The position numbers were made by a program, and so were the translations under genes. The notes below the pieces were generated by a model. It worked only from the letters and a program-made list of their open reading frames with translations. It was not told the origin of the DNA and did not search any database. This document shows positions 5,385-6,064 of a DNA stretch of 6,064 bases, piece by piece. The stretch comes from Candidatus Methylomirabilis sp. (GTDB lineage Bacteria; Patescibacteriota; Patescibacteriia; DYHP01), in NCBI GenBank assembly GCA_020724105.1, contig DYHP01000045.1, forward strand, positions 1 to 6,064, read 5' to 3'. How positions within the stretch are numbered: position 1 is the first letter of the stretch; every line of letters starts with the position of its first letter.

Positions 5385-5393
5385 CTCCTTTCT
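5385..5393 (-). promoter_or_regulatory. Strong ribosome binding site fixing the start at 5376
   Basis: AGAAAGGAG on the - strand is separated by 8 nt of A-rich sequence from the ATG at 5376. The other genes in the window have weak sites or none, so this one stands out and decides the start of the hypothetical gene. Confidence 0.85.
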
Positions 5394-5454
5394 CTTGAGG
5401 TTTGTTGTTAACGACGTTTGGGATCAGATAAGTAAAGAAATAAGAAGACGCCAC

Positions 5455-5496
5455 TTTACTATTTATAACACACGACCGCATCTTATAAATAGTAAA
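5455..5496. repeat. Perfect 14-bp inverted repeat upstream of the membrane-protein gene
   Basis: TTTACTATTTATAA (5455-5468) and its exact reverse complement (5483-5496) flank a 14-nt spacer. Both arms contain a TATAAA-like hexamer on one strand or the other. It lies about 80 nt before the hypothetical gene's start and may be an operator or a symmetric promoter region. Confidence 0.85.
5462..5489 (-). promoter_or_regulatory. Possible promoter of the membrane-protein gene
   Basis: On the - strand, TGT-TATAAA gives an extended -10 (TATAAA at 5462-5467), and TTTATA (5484-5489) lies 16 nt upstream as a -35 matching 4 of 6 consensus bases. Both hexamers lie within the arms of the 14-bp inverted repeat. 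Predicted transcription would start near 5455 and leave a leader of about 80 nt. AT-rich palindromes easily produce such matches, so this is tentative. Confidence 0.35.
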
Positions 5497-5499
5497 TAA

Positions 5500-5520
5500 T
5501 TTGATAGTGGAACTATCAAA
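5500..5520. repeat. 9-bp hairpin next to the 14-bp inverted repeat
   Basis: TTTGATAGT (5500-5508) pairs exactly with ACTATCAAA (5512-5520) around a 3-nt loop. It starts only 4 nt from the neighbouring 14-bp inverted repeat. On the - strand it lies upstream of the possible promoter, where an activator or repressor could bind. Confidence 0.75.
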
Positions 5521-5533
5521 CTCATGACATCCT

Positions 5534-5559
5534 CCCCGCCCCGACGAGTCGGGGCGGGG
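5534..5559. repeat. GC-rich 12-bp palindrome after the RNase HI gene
   Basis: CCCCGCCCCGAC (5534-5545) pairs perfectly with the arm at 5548-5559; two central bases separate them, so a real loop would be about six bases. It lies 12 nt beyond the RNase HI stop codon. No T-run follows on the - strand, so it is more like a REP element than a terminator. Its core, CCCCGACGAGTCGGGG (5539-5554), matches the core of the pth element (674-689) at 14 of 16 positions. Confidence 0.8.
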
Positions 5560-5571
5560 ATTAGTTTTCAT

Positions 5572-5979
5572 TTATCTCCCCTCACGATCTAACAATTCGT
5601 TAACAACCGCGTCGGCTTCTTTGTTGCGTTCGCGCGCAATGTGGGTGTAAGTGATTTTTTTAAAACTAACGCTCAAATTCCAGATTTTTAAAAATAACGG
5701 AGCGAGGTCCGGGTCGCGGACTTTGTATTTGCGATTTAATTGCTTGACCGCCAATTCGCTGTCCAAAAAAAAGTCAATTTCTTTCGCGCCCAAATCTTTG
5801 GCGCGAGAAAGCGCCAAAATAATCGCCTGATATTCCGCCTGATTATTGGTGGCTTTGCCTAAATATTTTCCGCCTTTTTCAACCAACTTATTTTTTTCGT
5901 CGTAAATCACAAAAGCGCAGGCGCTTGGTCCTGGGTTTCCTCGCGCGCCGCCATCTGTATAAATTATGAGTTTATTCAT
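5572..5979 (-). CDS. rnhA: Ribonuclease HI
   Basis: RNase HI cuts the RNA strand of RNA-DNA hybrids such as R-loops and primers, using two metal ions. The 135-residue product has the four carboxylates of the family: D9 in YTDGGARGNPG, E49 in NNQAEYQA, D73 in FFLDSELAV and D123 in NKEADAVV. H113 in THIARERN matches the flexible-loop histidine. It is shorter than the E. coli enzyme (155) and appears to lack the basic protrusion, as in many compact bacterial and archaeal-type RNases HI. The ATG at 5979 is taken because it puts the first strand at the N-terminus. However, the AGGA (5994-5997) is 14 nt from this ATG and is spaced better for in-frame TTG codons at 5985 or 5988, so a start 2-3 codons earlier is possible. 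It runs opposite to topA and is followed on the same strand by the membrane-protein gene. Confidence 0.95.
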   Translation of the reverse strand: MNKLIIYTDGGARGNPGPSACAFVIYDEKNKLVEKGGKYLGKATNNQAEYQAIILALSRAKDLGAKEIDFFLDSELAVKQLNRKYKVRDPDLAPLFLKIWNLSVSFKKITYTHIARERNKEADAVVNELLDREGR

Positions 5980-6008
5980 ACACAACAACAAAATCCTATT
6001 AAATTGAA

Positions 6009-6014
6009 ATTATA
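6009..6014 (-). promoter_or_regulatory. Probable -10 element of the RNase HI gene
   Basis: A perfect TATAAT on the - strand lies 29 nt before the ATG at 5979. The -35 candidate at 17 nt spacing, TTAGAA (6032-6037), is weak. The flanking 6000-6064 is extremely AT-rich, made of TTTTTAATT-like runs, which helps melting but also raises the chance of a random match. Confidence 0.5.
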
Positions 6015-6064
6015 GAATTTTTAATTTTTAATTCTAAATTTTTATTTAATTTCTAATTTTTAAT

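Noticed and set aside
5534..5559. Rho-independent terminator of the RNase HI gene
   Set aside because: The stem is strong but no T-tract follows on the - strand; the next bases are AGGATGTC.
5377..5571. N-terminal extension of the membrane protein to an ATG at 5571, directly after the RNase HI stop
   Set aside because: The extra 65 codons translate three inverted repeats, have no ribosome site, and place the hydrophobic N-terminus internally, whereas the ATG at 5376 has an excellent ribosome site.

Overview
The window looks like a piece of a Patescibacteria (Candidate Phyla Radiation) chromosome, most likely Parcubacteria-like. This is inferred from the pth-dprA-topA gene order, A-rich coding with heavy AAA/GAA use, few Shine-Dalgarno sites, a small RNase H, and many short palindromic repeats both between and inside genes. 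No rRNA or other phylogenetic marker is present, so the assignment is moderate. The standard genetic code fits all genes; nothing suggests UGA read as glycine.

Layout. On the + strand lie peptidyl-tRNA hydrolase (pth, 47-721), the DNA-processing protein DprA (771-1895) and type IA topoisomerase I (topA, 2003-4321). pth and dprA are 49 nt apart. dprA and topA are separated by a 107-nt gap almost filled by a roughly 100-nt palindrome. An intrinsic terminator follows topA (4428-4460). The 4322-4869 interval has no gene and carries a REP-like hairpin, an ACGCRGAT mini-repeat, a three-way-junction palindrome, a perfect 15-bp hairpin and a terminator for the opposite strand. On the - strand lie ribonuclease HI (5572-5979) and, downstream of it, an unrecognised two-membrane-segment protein (4870-5376) with its own strong ribosome binding site, a possible promoter inside an inverted repeat, and its own terminator (4785-4814). 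The two gene groups converge.

Function. pth recycles peptidyl-tRNAs; DprA loads RecA onto incoming single-stranded DNA during transformation; TopA relaxes negative supercoils; RNase HI removes RNA from RNA-DNA hybrids such as R-loops, which overlaps functionally with TopA. These are housekeeping genes. The small membrane protein is the one gene of unknown role, and its codon use differs sharply from its neighbours (9 of 9 Lys codons are AAG).

The most notable theme is palindromic repeats. Besides intergenic copies, three appear to sit inside reading frames: one forms the C-terminal tail of Pth and two form in-frame extra segments in TopA. This resembles the protein-coding palindromic elements known from Rickettsia. 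The long phased palindrome directly in front of topA is the most striking single structure.
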